Positions 1 to 9,927 of a stretch of 64,000 bases of DNA are shown here, piece after piece. Position 1 is the first letter of the stretch; each line of letters starts with the position of its first letter. The DNA is taken from NCBI RefSeq assembly GCF_039655865.1, contig NZ_JBBYXL010000009.1, positions 124,001 through 188,000 on the forward strand, written 5' to 3'. This DNA comes from Prosthecobacter sp. SYSU 5D2. GTDB lineage: Bacteria > Verrucomicrobiota > Verrucomicrobiia > Verrucomicrobiales > Verrucomicrobiaceae. Position numbers and translations under genes: made by a program. The notes beneath the pieces were generated by a model, which worked only from the letters and a program-made list of their open reading frames with translations, was not told the DNA's origin and made no database searches.

Positions 1-223
1 GATTATTGAGGGTAGAGATAGTGCTCATGGCACTGACAGTTCGAAAGCCCGCGCTGCAATGAGCGTGTCAAATTGAGCAGAGGCGGTGAACTTTTTTCTG
101 AGGCCGTGTATGGCCGGGTGGTTTGCCAGGATCTGGGAAGCACGGCCCTGGCACGGCTGGCTCCTTGTTGAAGTCCGACCACCTAACAAAAGGCGTTTCA
201 AAAAAACCATGCCACCCGCAGCC
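1..223. other. Window edge with no gene recognised
   Basis: This stretch lies downstream of the minus-strand giant protein and reaches the window edge. A 76-codon minus-strand frame (25-255) overlaps the end of that protein, but I recognise nothing in it: no signal peptide, no domain, and an Arg/Ser-rich composition typical of a GC-rich shadow. I see no clear hairpin with a T-run that would end the giant gene. Confidence 0.4.
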
Positions 224-3200
224 TCACTCCACCTCAGCCGGGACGATCTCCACACGGCCGGACCACATCGGCGGGTTGCGGGGGATCTCGGCGCTGGGCA
301 GTTCGGGAAGCAGGAAGTAGCCGTAGCCGCGCTCCAGGCCGGGGATCAGGCTGCCCTGAAAGGTGACGGTGCGGCGCAGGGTGGCGCTGGGTTTCAGGGG
401 ATTCGGATCTTCCAGCTTGAACTTGCCGGTGAAAGTACCCGTGGCGGCCTTCACCTTCAGGGTGATGCCGTGCGGGTTCAGAGCGGACTCGCGCGGCACA
501 TCGGCCTGGTGCTTGCCGGTGAAGCTGAGCACCTGGGTGATGCCCGGCTCCGGCAGCCCTGCGCGGGTGAGGGTGAGCGTGGCCGGGGTGGGCACATCCA
601 CCTGGGAGGCAAACAGGGGCGTGTTGGCGGCAGGGCGCTGATACTGCCCGCCTTCCACGCTCAGAGTGTTCCGGATGAAGCCGTTTTTATGAACGCGGTC
701 CTTGGAGGACGGTCCCTGGTCGTCCTTGCCCCACCAGGCGCTGCCGCCGGCCTGGCCGGACGGGCTGTAGGTCATGAGCGTGCCAAAACCGCCGGTGCCG
801 CGATGCAGGCTGACGAAGACGGGCATATGCCCCTGCGGACCCATGAGGGTGGAGCCAGTCACGGCCTGGCCATCGGCCAGCCGGCCTTTGCAGGTGACGG
901 CGCCCTGCGGAGTCAGCTTCAGATTCAGGAAACCCACACCACGGGGCGCGCCAGTATCATTGGTTAGACCTTCTTCAAGCTCAGGCGGCAGCAGCGCAGT
1001 ATTGATCAAACCTGCGCCGGGGGCGGGATTCGCCTTGGTCCAGTCATTGCGGACGGCGTAGCCTGCGGTCAGGATCTGCGGCTCGCCCTCACCGCCTGTG
1101 AGCAGCACGGCCTCATGCAGTGCGGCACCGCCGACGATGTCCACCTCCAACCGCAGTGGACTGCCATCTAGGCCGTCAAAAGCCGCCTCCAACCGCCCCC
1201 AGGCACCATCCGCTGCTGCGGCCACGTTTTTGGAGACAAAACGACGGTTCTTCCCCCGGATCATGACCGTGCCGCTGGCGGCGCCTTTGGGGGTGATTTT
1301 AAAGGCGGTCTGCGCGCCATGACGGTAGGCCGGATCCGCGTCCCGATCCGTAAACACACCGCGATACGTGCCCGCCAGCGCAGCAGGAAAGCCCACCACA
1401 TTCAGCTGAAAGCTCACCGGCTCTGCCGCGCCCTGCGCATTGTTAGCCTGCACGGTAATGGTGTAGCTCTTGTTCCCCGTAAGGCTGCCCACGATGCGCT
1501 GGGTGTCCGCATCATACGACAGCCCCTTGGGCAGGTCACGCACCTGGATGAAGACCGGCGGATCACTGGCCCCGATGGCGATGTCCACCGCATTGCCGGA
1601 GACCACATCCACATCGGCGAGGGGCTGGATGGTCGGCCGCCGTAACAACCGCACCTCATACGGCCCCACGTCCAAGGTCCTGGTGATTAGATCCGTCTGA
1701 TACGTCACCCGGCATTGATAGGCGGACTCTGCCGCCGCAGTCGCCTCCGTGACCGTGAGCGTGGAGGCCAACTCACCACTGACCGTGCCGATGCCAGCCA
1801 GATCCTCCTCTTCAATACGCCTCCAGGAAAACGTAAGGTCTTCCTCCAGCGACGCCGGATGCACCCGCATGCCCAGGCTGAAACTTTCCCCCACCCGCGT
1901 GTAAAATGGCCCCTCCTCCGCCATCTCGACCACCCCCAGCATGACCGGTTGCGTCGTCAGAACCTCATCTCCATGACGGATTTCACAGGTGTAGCTGCCG
2001 CCGTGGGCAGGTTCCGCACTGGCCAGGCTACAGGTGGCCAAAGTGGCTCCGGGAACCATTTCGCCGTCCTGATACCATTGAAAGGTGGCCGTGGAGGGGG
2101 TAGCACGCACGCTAAGGCTGGCCGGTTCCCCCACTTTGACCAGCTTGGAAACGGGCGGGCTGGTGATCCTCAAATCATCCACAGAGGCGGAAGTAATTCG
2201 CACATTGTCCAGCGCCCAATGGCCTTGGCTAAGGTAACCGTGGTACGAATATTGACGCCAGCGAAAAAACCAGGTTTTGAAAGGATAAGGGCCAGAGTAC
2301 CCGTAGGCCAAAGGAATAGGCAGGCGAAAGTGAGCCCAGCTTGCCAGGGTGACACTGGTCATGTCGTAACTGCGGTAACTGTTCCAGTCGGTTCCATTGA
2401 ATGAATATTCGAGCCGGATTTCCTCTCCGTAATCAGCGTTCCGCCAGTATTCAAAGCCATCGCTGGTTTGATTGCCAGCCCGCAGGGAAAATTCGATGAA
2501 GCCGCCCGCGCTGGCATCCACAGAGCGTGTGGCAGCCATGCGGGTGCCTTCATGGCCAAACCACAGGGCCTTGCTGCCATTAAATCCTGTGCCACCATCC
2601 ACTGAGGTGGAGACGGAGGTGGTGGTCCATTGAGCCGCGTCCAGCTCAGGATCAAAGTCATCCTCCATGGTCACTTTCAGTTCCTGGGCATACACCGGTG
2701 GCGCATTGGCGGCGGAGCTGTCGCCTTGCGCATTATAGGCTATGACACGGTATCTATAGCCGTGGCCTGGAAAAGGGGTGGAGTCTGTATAAGCTGTGGC
2801 CCCCGCATCCAGCGTGGCCAGAAGTGTCCACGGAGTTTCGGATACATTCCGTCGCTCAATCCGGTAGCCAACTGCCGAATAGGTGGCCTCCCACTTCAGG
2901 CCGATCTGGGAAAGTGCGATGCCGGTAATTTCGAATCCTTCAGGCGTTGGCGGAGGGGACGGAGGCAGCGTTCGAATGGTGACCTCATTCGACACCCTGC
3001 TGGTCTTGGATTCGGGCAAGGCTTTTAACCGGTAAGTATAGGTGGTCGCTGGGACTGTCGTGGTGTCCGTATAACTATGCATGTACGTGCCTGACGGCAT
3101 GATGTCCAGCCAAGCCAACTTGCCGACATCGAAGCGCTGAAGCATGTAGGTGTAATTGTAATTCGAAATGGTCGCTAAAAAATTTATGTTCCCTTGATAC

Positions 3201-6200
3201 TCAGAAGGGGGATAAAGAAAGATGTTGGGTCCGGGCAGAATAGCGCTTTCGACGGGAGAGTAAGAGAAAAAGCTGTCTCGAATGGCTTGAAGCCTGTAAT
3301 AATAGGCCACATCCGTGCGGGCGCTGATGTCACCATAACTGGTTGCGGTGCCCGGAAGTGTGTCAATAACTGTCCACGGGCCATCCTGAAGGTCTGCACG
3401 CTCCACGATAATGGAAGTGGGATTAAGGGTCGTTCGAAAGTATAAAAAAAGTGTCGTCGAGTAACCCGAACTGTCGGTTATTGTCACGGTGGGAGGCGGG
3501 ATATCCAGGGTCCTGGCCACGACGGTATTGCTCCATACGGCAGTTAAAGAGGGACTGGTGGCCTGGAGGCGGATCTCGTATTCCGTGCCCGGCTGAAGCC
3601 CGGTCAGGGTGAACGAATCAAGGGCAATGTGCTGGCTGCGCGGAATCCAGTCGGCCGCACCTACGGCGCGGTATTCCAGAACAGTCGCCAATCCCATGGA
3701 ATCCTTTGTCCACTTCACCGGCAGGGTGGTGGTGGTGACACCGCTGCCGAGGCTAAGAACAGGTGACCGAAGCGTCAGCGGAAAATCCAGCGGGTAATAC
3801 CGCAACTGCGTGCCGTTTTGCACCATCAGCTTCTTCGTTGTATTGTTATACGCGCTGACTCGGGTGGAGACCGGCATGGTCAGGACCTGCTGGCGTGCAG
3901 AGGTGTCATAGATCTTCTTTTCGCCAAAGGCCAGCCGGCCATCGGCAGAGGTGCTGTAGATCTGGTCGGCGATGGACCACTGCTCCACAAGGTCCGCATT
4001 GAAGAGCGAGCCGTTCCAGAAGATGGACTGCCCGTCTTCCGTGCCCACTACCACACGCGAGCCATAGTAAGAATAACTGGAAACCCGAATGCTGGAGACA
4101 GAAGTCATGACATCCCCGGTCACATCCAGCTTGTGGATTTTAGCTCCAGAACTGTTGCTTTCCCCATGGTAATAGTACCGGCCCGATGGCTCAAAGGCAC
4201 CTCCTCCTTCGCTGAGGCGGATGCCTCCTTTTTTCGTCCCGTTAACCGTATCAAAAACATTGATGTCAATGTGTTGATCTTCTTCTTCCACCACCAGCCT
4301 GCCAGCCTTGCCTGCGGCCACCCGGTAAACGTCATTGTTCCCGGACCCGGTGCCTTGAAAGGGAGAGAATGGATACGTGCGCTCCAGCGCGAGGGTGGTT
4401 TTGTTAAAAGCCAGCAGGCTGCCGATCTTCCAGTTGGGGAGGTAAATGCGGTTATCAGCCTGATGGATGGCCAGGTCCGTCACGGAAGTGCCAGCAGGCA
4501 CCACCCGCAGGATGGATTCCGTGGCCGCGTCCACTTCCAGCAAATAGGCTTTGGCACCTGTCGTCGCCGTATCCTCACTGATGGCATAGGTGATGGAGCT
4601 GAGAGGATCAGACTTGAGGTGTGTAAGCTTGAGCGGCTCGACCCTGAGATGAACGGGGAGCGTGAACAGCGTACCCGTTGCACCGGTGACCGTGAGGAGC
4701 GCCGAGTGCATCCCGACATCCAGATTGCCTGCATCCAGGCAAATTTCCAGTTCTGCCGGAGTGGTTCCAGTGCTGCGGACAAAGGTCACCCAAGGCTGGT
4801 CGGCTGAGACACTCCAGGAAAGTCCGGGTGCAGCCGAGCTGAGCTGAACTTTAATACGATGATCCGCATGACTTTGAACCGTGGATGTTTCCACCTTGCT
4901 GGCACTGGCTATGATGGGGGAGACGGTGAATGAATGAACGCTGCCTGTGCTGGTGTGGCTGTTCAGGACCGTGTCCACCCGCCAATAATAAGTGGCTCCC
5001 GGCATGAGGGCATCCGGTGCCGGAAAGGTGGGAGCCAAGGTGGACCCCAGATACTCGGATGACGCCGTTGTCGCGGCATTCACTGCTGCGAAAGTGCTGC
5101 CAAAAAAGACTTCATAACGGTTGGCTCCGGGCTGGCCCGCCCATGACAATGAGGCAGGCTGAAGCACACTGCCGCCTGACGCCGGGTGAGGCACCCGTCC
5201 CATGGCCTCCGCCCCGATCAGGGCAAACAAGTCCATGGTTTCCAACTCGCTGGACACCGGATTAAAAATGACGAGCCGGGCATAGTCGGAAGTGATCCCA
5301 TGGATGGAGGTGGTAACCGGCAGGTCCAGCAACTTGCTGCCTGTGAAGTTTTTGTAGATGGCATTGTTGGTGACGGCAATTTCACCACCAGGACTGATGG
5401 AATAGACATCCGTGGCATAACTGCGGCTGATGGAAGAAATTGCTGTAGCGTCTACGACCACCTCTTTGACGAAGACTTTTTCTTCGTCGTTCGCCACCAA
5501 AACAGGTGTTTCCAGCGGATCGCGGTTCAATTGAAAAGCAGCGGATGAATTCTCCATTGCCGTCAAGGTTCCGGTTCCACTGACTGCATAACGCCACAGA
5601 TGGCTGCCAGCATTGCCCGCGCTCCACCCATACTGCACCCAGCCAAAAAGATGGGTCTTGCTGGCATTGAGGGCGAAGTCACCAAAACCATACCCGGACA
5701 CCGTTGCAGTCAGGGACTGAAGCACCTGCTGACTGCTGCGATTATAGACATGCAAAACTGGCCCCCAGGAGCCATCCGTGTAATAGAGAACATCTCCCGG
5801 CCCCACACCCACATTTGCAGTTGTCGTTGACTGGCCCCAATTGCCAAAAACCGGCAACGTGATCGTTGCTGAAACCGCCAGTGTTTGGAGATCAATGACT
5901 GAGATAGTCTTGTCCACGCAGTTGATGACAAAGAGCTCGGAGCCGTCATCGGAGATGGCCATGCCGGTGGGGCGTTTGCCGACGGTGATGCTGCTAACAG
6001 GGGTGGCGGTGAGGGGATCTATCACCAGCAGGCTGCCGGCCAGGATGCCATTGAGCTGGATGCCGTACATCCGGGAGCGGTGCGGGTCATCCAGGAGCTT
6101 GAAGACGTTCAGGGCGGTGGAGGCGGCGGAGAGGGTCACCGCGAAGATATCGGCACCGTGCGTGGCGGTGAGGGTGGCGCTGTGGCTGCCGGTGGCCAGC

Positions 6201-6463
6201 GCGGCGGTGGTGAACTTCAGGATGACCTTTTGGCCTGCGGCATCCACCTGCGGGGTGACCCAGGCGGCGTTTGATGAAACCTGCACCTGGCTGTAATCAA
6301 ATCCGCCTCCGGCTGGCTGGATGGGCAGTGTGAGATCCGCGTGATGATAACCGGGCACCAGCACGAGGTTGCGGGAGGCAGGCCCCAGATCAAACGGACT
6401 GGCTGCGGCGGACACCGCCAGCAGCATCGTCATGCAGAGCATAAAAAAGAATGGGAACCTCAT
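224..6463 (-). CDS. Giant secreted mosaic protein: beta-propellers, FnIII, reelin-like and Ig-like domains
   Basis: This 2079-residue protein has a clear signal peptide at 1-22 (MRFPFFFMLCMTMLLAVSAA). Reading along it, I see a BACON/Ig-like strand region at about 25-110. Next comes a first YncE-like surface propeller at about 115-430, with repeats such as VIDPLTATPVSSITVGKRPTG. A fibronectin-like stretch follows, then a second propeller at about 610-890. Several FnIII units occupy about 900-1265 (LQPGTEYEIRLQA). A reelin-subrepeat-like beta-sandwich lies at about 1270-1435 (ALWFGHEGTRMAATR, then EIRLEYSFNGTDWNS). Ig-like domains span about 1440-1620 and a putative-Ig (He_PIG-like) unit about 1620-1710. 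The last 370 residues begin LAGTYRGVF and look like a C-terminal module I associate with large verrucomicrobial surface proteins. It is probably an adhesin or matrix-binding protein. No catalytic motif was seen. No PEP-CTERM, LPXTG or T9SS-type sorting tail is visible. The start follows an AT-rich leader. Confidence 0.8.
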   Translation of the reverse strand: MRFPFFFMLCMTMLLAVSAAASPFDLGPASRNLVLVPGYHHADLTLPIQPAGGGFDYSQVQVSSNAAWVTPQVDAAGQKVILKFTTAALATGSHSATLTATHGADIFAVTLSAASTALNVFKLLDDPHRSRMYGIQLNGILAGSLLVIDPLTATPVSSITVGKRPTGMAISDDGSELFVINCVDKTISVIDLQTLAVSATITLPVFGNWGQSTTTANVGVGPGDVLYYTDGSWGPVLHVYNRSSQQVLQSLTATVSGYGFGDFALNASKTHLFGWVQYGWSAGNAGSHLWRYAVSGTGTLTAMENSSAAFQLNRDPLETPVLVANDEEKVFVKEVVVDATAISSISRSYATDVYSISPGGEIAVTNNAIYKNFTGSKLLDLPVTTSIHGITSDYARLVIFNPVSSELETMDLFALIGAEAMGRVPHPASGGSVLQPASLSWAGQPGANRYEVFFGSTFAAVNAATTASSEYLGSTLAPTFPAPDALMPGATYYWRVDTVLNSHTSTGSVHSFTVSPIIASASKVETSTVQSHADHRIKVQLSSAAPGLSWSVSADQPWVTFVRSTGTTPAELEICLDAGNLDVGMHSALLTVTGATGTLFTLPVHLRVEPLKLTHLKSDPLSSITYAISEDTATTGAKAYLLEVDAATESILRVVPAGTSVTDLAIHQADNRIYLPNWKIGSLLAFNKTTLALERTYPFSPFQGTGSGNNDVYRVAAGKAGRLVVEEEDQHIDINVFDTVNGTKKGGIRLSEGGGAFEPSGRYYYHGESNSSGAKIHKLDVTGDVMTSVSSIRVSSYSYYGSRVVVGTEDGQSIFWNGSLFNADLVEQWSIADQIYSTSADGRLAFGEKKIYDTSARQQVLTMPVSTRVSAYNNTTKKLMVQNGTQLRYYPLDFPLTLRSPVLSLGSGVTTTTLPVKWTKDSMGLATVLEYRAVGAADWIPRSQHIALDSFTLTGLQPGTEYEIRLQATSPSLTAVWSNTVVARTLDIPPPTVTITDSSGYSTTLFLYFRTTLNPTSIIVERADLQDGPWTVIDTLPGTATSYGDISARTDVAYYYRLQAIRDSFFSYSPVESAILPGPNIFLYPPSEYQGNINFLATISNYNYTYMLQRFDVGKLAWLDIMPSGTYMHSYTDTTTVPATTYTYRLKALPESKTSRVSNEVTIRTLPPSPPPTPEGFEITGIALSQIGLKWEATYSAVGYRIERRNVSETPWTLLATLDAGATAYTDSTPFPGHGYRYRVIAYNAQGDSSAANAPPVYAQELKVTMEDDFDPELDAAQWTTTSVSTSVDGGTGFNGSKALWFGHEGTRMAATRSVDASAGGFIEFSLRAGNQTSDGFEYWRNADYGEEIRLEYSFNGTDWNSYRSYDMTSVTLASWAHFRLPIPLAYGYSGPYPFKTWFFRWRQYSYHGYLSQGHWALDNVRITSASVDDLRITSPPVSKLVKVGEPASLSVRATPSTATFQWYQDGEMVPGATLATCSLASAEPAHGGSYTCEIRHGDEVLTTQPVMLGVVEMAEEGPFYTRVGESFSLGMRVHPASLEEDLTFSWRRIEEEDLAGIGTVSGELASTLTVTEATAAAESAYQCRVTYQTDLITRTLDVGPYEVRLLRRPTIQPLADVDVVSGNAVDIAIGASDPPVFIQVRDLPKGLSYDADTQRIVGSLTGNKSYTITVQANNAQGAAEPVSFQLNVVGFPAALAGTYRGVFTDRDADPAYRHGAQTAFKITPKGAASGTVMIRGKNRRFVSKNVAAAADGAWGRLEAAFDGLDGSPLRLEVDIVGGAALHEAVLLTGGEGEPQILTAGYAVRNDWTKANPAPGAGLINTALLPPELEEGLTNDTGAPRGVGFLNLKLTPQGAVTCKGRLADGQAVTGSTLMGPQGHMPVFVSLHRGTGGFGTLMTYSPSGQAGGSAWWGKDDQGPSSKDRVHKNGFIRNTLSVEGGQYQRPAANTPLFASQVDVPTPATLTLTRAGLPEPGITQVLSFTGKHQADVPRESALNPHGITLKVKAATGTFTGKFKLEDPNPLKPSATLRRTVTFQGSLIPGLERGYGYFLLPELPSAEIPRNPPMWSGRVEIVPAEVE

Positions 6464-6686
6464 GAGTGAATATCATAAGAATGAATTAAGAAAATCATTC
6501 CGACAATCCTTTTCCGATTCATCCAAAAAAAAGACGGATGCCCGCAAGAAACCTGCGTGAGGTGTGGAGTGGACCGGGCGGGCGGTGCCCAGGAAAAGGG
6601 TTGACGAAACCCGGTTTGACCGCACTGCCGCCCCCCCTGAAGAGTGAGGTACTCCCATCCGATGGCAGAGGCCGGTTGCGGAAGGG

Positions 6687-6760
6687 TGGCTACCCCGCAT
6701 GGATTCGAACCATGAACGAGAGATCCAAAATCTCCTGTGTTACCATTACACCACGGGGTA
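6687..6760 (-). tRNA. tRNA-Gln (anticodon UUG)
   Basis: On the minus strand the acceptor stem pairs TACCCCG with CGGGGTA. The anticodon stem GGAGA/TCTCT carries the loop TTTTGGA, giving anticodon TTG. The T-arm is present as GGTTCGAATCC. The discriminator G is followed by a genome-encoded CCA at 6687-6689. The total is 74 nt with CCA, normal for bacterial tRNA-Gln. It stands alone between two minus-strand protein genes. No integrase or att-like duplication of its 3' end was noticed nearby. Confidence 0.95.
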
Positions 6761-6858
6761 AAGAGGTGGGGATGGGGAGAATACTGCTGTATTCCCGGTG
6801 CGCAACCCCAGCGGAGAAAATTTTCTTTCCTGGCTTTTGCTCCCCTCGCAGAGGCGGC

Positions 6859-8133
6859 TCAAGTCGTCGCGGGCTTGACGTTGGTGAGGCGGGGTTTGGG
6901 CTGGTCGGGCTTTTTTTCGGAAGGGTTGGGGGATTCCACCTGGCCGTCAATGGTGGGGAGCACGCGTGCGCCGTCGGCGGGGAACGGGATGGGGGTGAGG
7001 CAGAGGACATCGCCTTCCTTCGGAGCCTTGGCGGAGCTGGCGGAGACGACGATGTGCTTTTCATTGCTGACCATGGGCTCCACAAACATGCGGCGCAGGG
7101 TGTTTCCAGGGCGGTCAATGAGGATGATCTCATTGCCCGCACGGACAGCATTGCGCGGAATGACGTACACATTCTGAAGGGGCTCGCCGACGATCTCAGC
7201 CTCCACAAAAGCACCGATGGTCAGCGGCGGTGCGCCATCGGGGCGGCGGGCATAGGGATCGGTGACCTGGGCGACGGCGGTGGACTGCCGCGTCTCTGCA
7301 TCCAGGGAGCCTTCGACCCGGACAATCTTGCCCTCCCAGGCGACGGGCTTGCCGGCGATGACGGATTTCAGATACACTTTGGTCCCGTCTTCGTTGGCGG
7401 AGCTCTGATCGCGAAAGGACTGGGGGAGCTTGAGAAACTGGCTTTCCCGCTCCGGCAGGGGCAGGCGGATTTCCACATAGTCCACGGCGAAGATCTGGCC
7501 CAGGGTGGTGCCCTGGCCGACAAACTGGCCGATGTCCACCGTCTGCTCCAGGACCTGGCAGGCATAGGGCGCACGGATGATGGTGCGCTGCAGGTCACGC
7601 TCGGCCTTGACGACCTGGGCTTTGGCGGAGGCGGCATCTGCCTCGGCCTTGGCCAGTTGCGGCGTGCGGCTCACGAGGGTGGACGGGGTGCCGGTGCGGC
7701 CCATGGCGCGCCAGTTTTCCACGGCCTGCTCGGCGCGGGCTTTTTCCTCTGCGAGCATCACCTCCGCCTGGGCCTGGGCGGCCTTGGCGATGACGATGGC
7801 GGTTTCATAATCCAGGGGGTCCAGGCGCATGAGGACATCCCCTTCCCCAAAAAAACCGCCAGGGCGGAAGGAGGGGCTGATTTCGATGATCTTGCCACTG
7901 ACCTCCGGCAGCAGGGTGCTGCGCGTGCGCGGCTGGACGGTGCCCTGGGAGGGCACGCGCAGGTCATACGTGGTCTTGTTCAGCACGGTGCCCTCCACCC
8001 GGACGAGGGTGGGCGGCATCTCCATTTTCCTTTGTTCAGGGGGATTGGAAAGGAGCCACCAGGCCGCATAGACGCAGCCCCCCAGGACAATGACGGGAAG
8101 AATGAAGCGTATAGCTCTGAGAAGAAAGCGCAT
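6859..8133 (-). CDS. HlyD/AcrA-type membrane fusion protein (efflux periplasmic adaptor)
   Basis: The protein has 424 residues counted from the ATG at 8133; a TTG two codons upstream is less likely. An N-terminal transmembrane anchor lies at about 8-27. After it come the split lipoyl/barrel-sandwich halves (VPSQGTVQPRTRSTLLPEVSG near 55-75 and TIIRAPYACQVLEQTVDIG near 185-205). Between them is an Ala/Glu-rich alpha-helical coiled-coil hairpin (about 95-180). A beta-barrel and membrane-proximal domain follow, and the tail is Lys/Pro-rich. Adaptors of this family link an inner-membrane RND, ABC or MFS pump to an outer-membrane channel. Neither a pump nor a TolC-like gene is adjacent: a tRNA lies downstream and a DUF1501 gene 92 bp upstream. 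It is therefore an orphan adaptor here, and the substrate cannot be inferred. Confidence 0.85.
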   Translation of the reverse strand: MRFLLRAIRFILPVIVLGGCVYAAWWLLSNPPEQRKMEMPPTLVRVEGTVLNKTTYDLRVPSQGTVQPRTRSTLLPEVSGKIIEISPSFRPGGFFGEGDVLMRLDPLDYETAIVIAKAAQAQAEVMLAEEKARAEQAVENWRAMGRTGTPSTLVSRTPQLAKAEADAASAKAQVVKAERDLQRTIIRAPYACQVLEQTVDIGQFVGQGTTLGQIFAVDYVEIRLPLPERESQFLKLPQSFRDQSSANEDGTKVYLKSVIAGKPVAWEGKIVRVEGSLDAETRQSTAVAQVTDPYARRPDGAPPLTIGAFVEAEIVGEPLQNVYVIPRNAVRAGNEIILIDRPGNTLRRMFVEPMVSNEKHIVVSASSAKAPKEGDVLCLTPIPFPADGARVLPTIDGQVESPNPSEKKPDQPKPRLTNVKPATT

Positions 8134-8225
8134 GGACAAAGATTTAAACGCTTGGGGATGCCTCAGGATTCAATCTTTGTCGAATGCGCATTTACTCCGA
8201 TGCGGTGTTCAGCCCCGCTGACCGG

Positions 8226-9494
8226 TCAGCCAAAAAGCGCGGCAATGGGCGTGCCGCCATCGGTGATGGGCACAGGCCGGGAGGCATCCATGAGCTCGTG
8301 CGCAGGATTGATGCCCAGTGCGGCGTGGATGGTGGCGTGGAAGTCCGGGGTGGAGACGGGGTTTTCGACGATCTTTTTGGACAGGTCATCGGTGACACCG
8401 TAGGCCCCGCAATGCTTCAAGCCGCCGCCGGCGAGGATCATGCTGAAGGTGCTGCACTGGTGGCCACGACCGCCGCCGCCATCAAACTCTGGCGGACGGC
8501 CAAACTCGGTGCCGATGGCGATAAGGGTCTTGTCCAAAATGCCGTGGGCCTTGAGGTCCACGATGAGTGTGGACAGGGCGTCATCCAGGTCCTTGATGAG
8601 CAGGTGCTGGTTGAGCTGGCCGTCGTTGTGGGTGTCCCAGCCGGTGCCGTTGACGAAGCCGAGGTTGTGCGAGACTTCGATAAACCGCACGCCGTCCTGG
8701 ATGAGGCGGCGGGCCAGGAGGCAGCGCTGGCCGAACTCGCTGCCGTAGTCGTTGCGGAGGTCTGCGGGTTCTTCGTCGAGCTTGAAATTGCGCATGAACT
8801 CCGGCCCGGCCAGGCGCAAGCCCTCACGCTGGGCGGCCTCATAATCGGCCAGTGCGGAGTCCTGGGCGGCGCGATCCTGGAGCGGCTTCAGCAATTTTTC
8901 CCGGGCGCTGACGCGCTGCTGGGTGACGTACTCTGGCCGGGTGAAGCCGGAGGGGCCGTTCTTGGTGTCCGAGAGGTAAATGTTGCCATATTTGGCCCCC
9001 AGGAAACCCGGGCCGCGGCTAGGACTGGGATAGCCGATGAGCATGTAGGCAGGCACCTTGGGATTGGCCGCACCGCGCTGGTGGGCGACGATGGAGCCGA
9101 TGGAGGGGTAGCTGGCATTGCCGCTGACGGGCCGGCCCGTGTGGACAAAGTTGGTGGCGATGGCGTGCTCGTTGATGACGTTGTGAAAGACGGTGCGCAC
9201 GGCGGTGATGTGCTCCATCTGCCGGGCGGTCTTGGGCAGGTGCTCGCACACGCGCACTCCGGGCACGGAGGTCTCGATGGAAGGATAGGCGGAGCCTGCC
9301 TTTTTCGGGCTGGCTTTGGGGTCGCCCAGGGCCTTGGGGTCAAAGGTGTCCGCCTGGCACATGCCACCGCCTAACCAGATGAAGATGCAATGCTCAGCCT
9401 TGCCCATGGGAAAGGGAGCCGTGGTGGAAGCGCGGACCCCCATGGTGGCAAAAGGGGCCAGGGCGGCAGTTTTGAGGAAATGGCGGCGTTTCAT
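8226..9494 (-). CDS. DUF1501 family secreted protein
   Basis: This 422-residue protein starts [19 protein letters not shown], a twin-arginine-type export signal (RRHFLK). The body matches the DUF1501 pattern, which resembles alkaline phosphatase/sulfatase-like folds. I see [17 protein letters not shown] near 37, the [16 protein letters not shown] block, [11 protein letters not shown] near 320, and the C-terminal [21 protein letters not shown]-like segment ending in [12 protein letters not shown]. In planctomycetes and verrucomicrobia these genes usually sit directly beside a DUF1549/DUF1553 cytochrome-like protein. That partner is present at 10188-13907, but a toxin-antitoxin pair lies between them. 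The biochemical role of the pair is not established. An extracytoplasmic redox or polymer-degrading role is only an inference. Confidence 0.88.
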   Translation of the reverse strand: MKRRHFLKTAALAPFATMGVRASTTAPFPMGKAEHCIFIWLGGGMCQADTFDPKALGDPKASPKKAGSAYPSIETSVPGVRVCEHLPKTARQMEHITAVRTVFHNVINEHAIATNFVHTGRPVSGNASYPSIGSIVAHQRGAANPKVPAYMLIGYPSPSRGPGFLGAKYGNIYLSDTKNGPSGFTRPEYVTQQRVSAREKLLKPLQDRAAQDSALADYEAAQREGLRLAGPEFMRNFKLDEEPADLRNDYGSEFGQRCLLARRLIQDGVRFIEVSHNLGFVNGTGWDTHNDGQLNQHLLIKDLDDALSTLIVDLKAHGILDKTLIAIGTEFGRPPEFDGGGGRGHQCSTFSMILAGGGLKHCGAYGVTDDLSKKIVENPVSTPDFHATIHAALGINPAHELMDASRPVPITDGGTPIAALFG

Positions 9495-9615
9495 GGTTGC
9501 TGAATTAAACGGCTTCCAGGGCGTCTTTCATATTTCTATTGCTATCACTTTCGTGGGGGGTCCGCTGGGGCTGGCTGGGTCGGAGTGAGACAATGGTGTT
9601 CGGTCTCATCAGCAG

Positions 9616-9927
9616 TCACTCGTGGTCGTCCTGGATGCGGGTCTTCCAGTAGTCCGGGTGGCGTTTGGTATGGGCCAGGGCGATAATGTAGATGCTGTTT
9701 TGGCGGGTCCTGTAATGGATTCGATAGGAAAAGCTCTTCAGTTTCAGACACCTGTAAGGGGCATCAATGAAATGGTGACCGTCGGGGTTCTGAAGGATTT
9801 TCTCGACATGAAGATCATACTCCGTGAGCAGCTTTCCAGCTGACCACAAGCTGTGCTCCTTGAGGTAGCTGATTGCTTCATCAAGCTCCTCTTGAGCCTC
9901 CGGGTGGGTGACGACCTCAAAGTCCAT
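9616..9927 (-). CDS. RelE/ParE-family toxin
   Basis: The protein has 103 residues from the ATG at 9927. A GTG at 9936 would add three residues. The start MDFEVVTHPEAQEELDEAI, the central FSYRIHYRTRQNSIYIIALAHTK and the ending KRHPDYWKTR are the standard ParE/RelE strand-helix layout, with the conserved YRI..R and A..H...PDYW positions. Members are either mRNA interferases (RelE) or gyrase poisons (ParE); the sequence alone does not say which. The gene overlaps the end of the upstream antitoxin by 11 nt, so the two are translationally coupled. The small module sits inside an otherwise typical DUF1549-DUF1501 gene pair. Confidence 0.88.
   Translation of the reverse strand: MDFEVVTHPEAQEELDEAISYLKEHSLWSAGKLLTEYDLHVEKILQNPDGHHFIDAPYRCLKLKSFSYRIHYRTRQNSIYIIALAHTKRHPDYWKTRIQDDHE

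Noticed and set aside
141-165. CTGGCACGGCTGGCTCC as a sigma-54 promoter
   Set aside because: The GC is not at the required 12 bp distance from GG, and no plus-strand gene follows.
25-255. Small minus-strand frame at the window start as a possible gene
   Set aside because: It overlaps the giant gene's end, has no domain or ribosome site, and composition like random GC-rich sequence.
6538-8403. Long plus-strand open frame of 621 codons opposite the membrane fusion protein
   Set aside because: It is antisense to a gene with a clear signal anchor and lipoyl motifs. Its translation is Gly/Ala/His-rich without a domain, a shadow typical of high third-position GC. It also runs through the tRNA.
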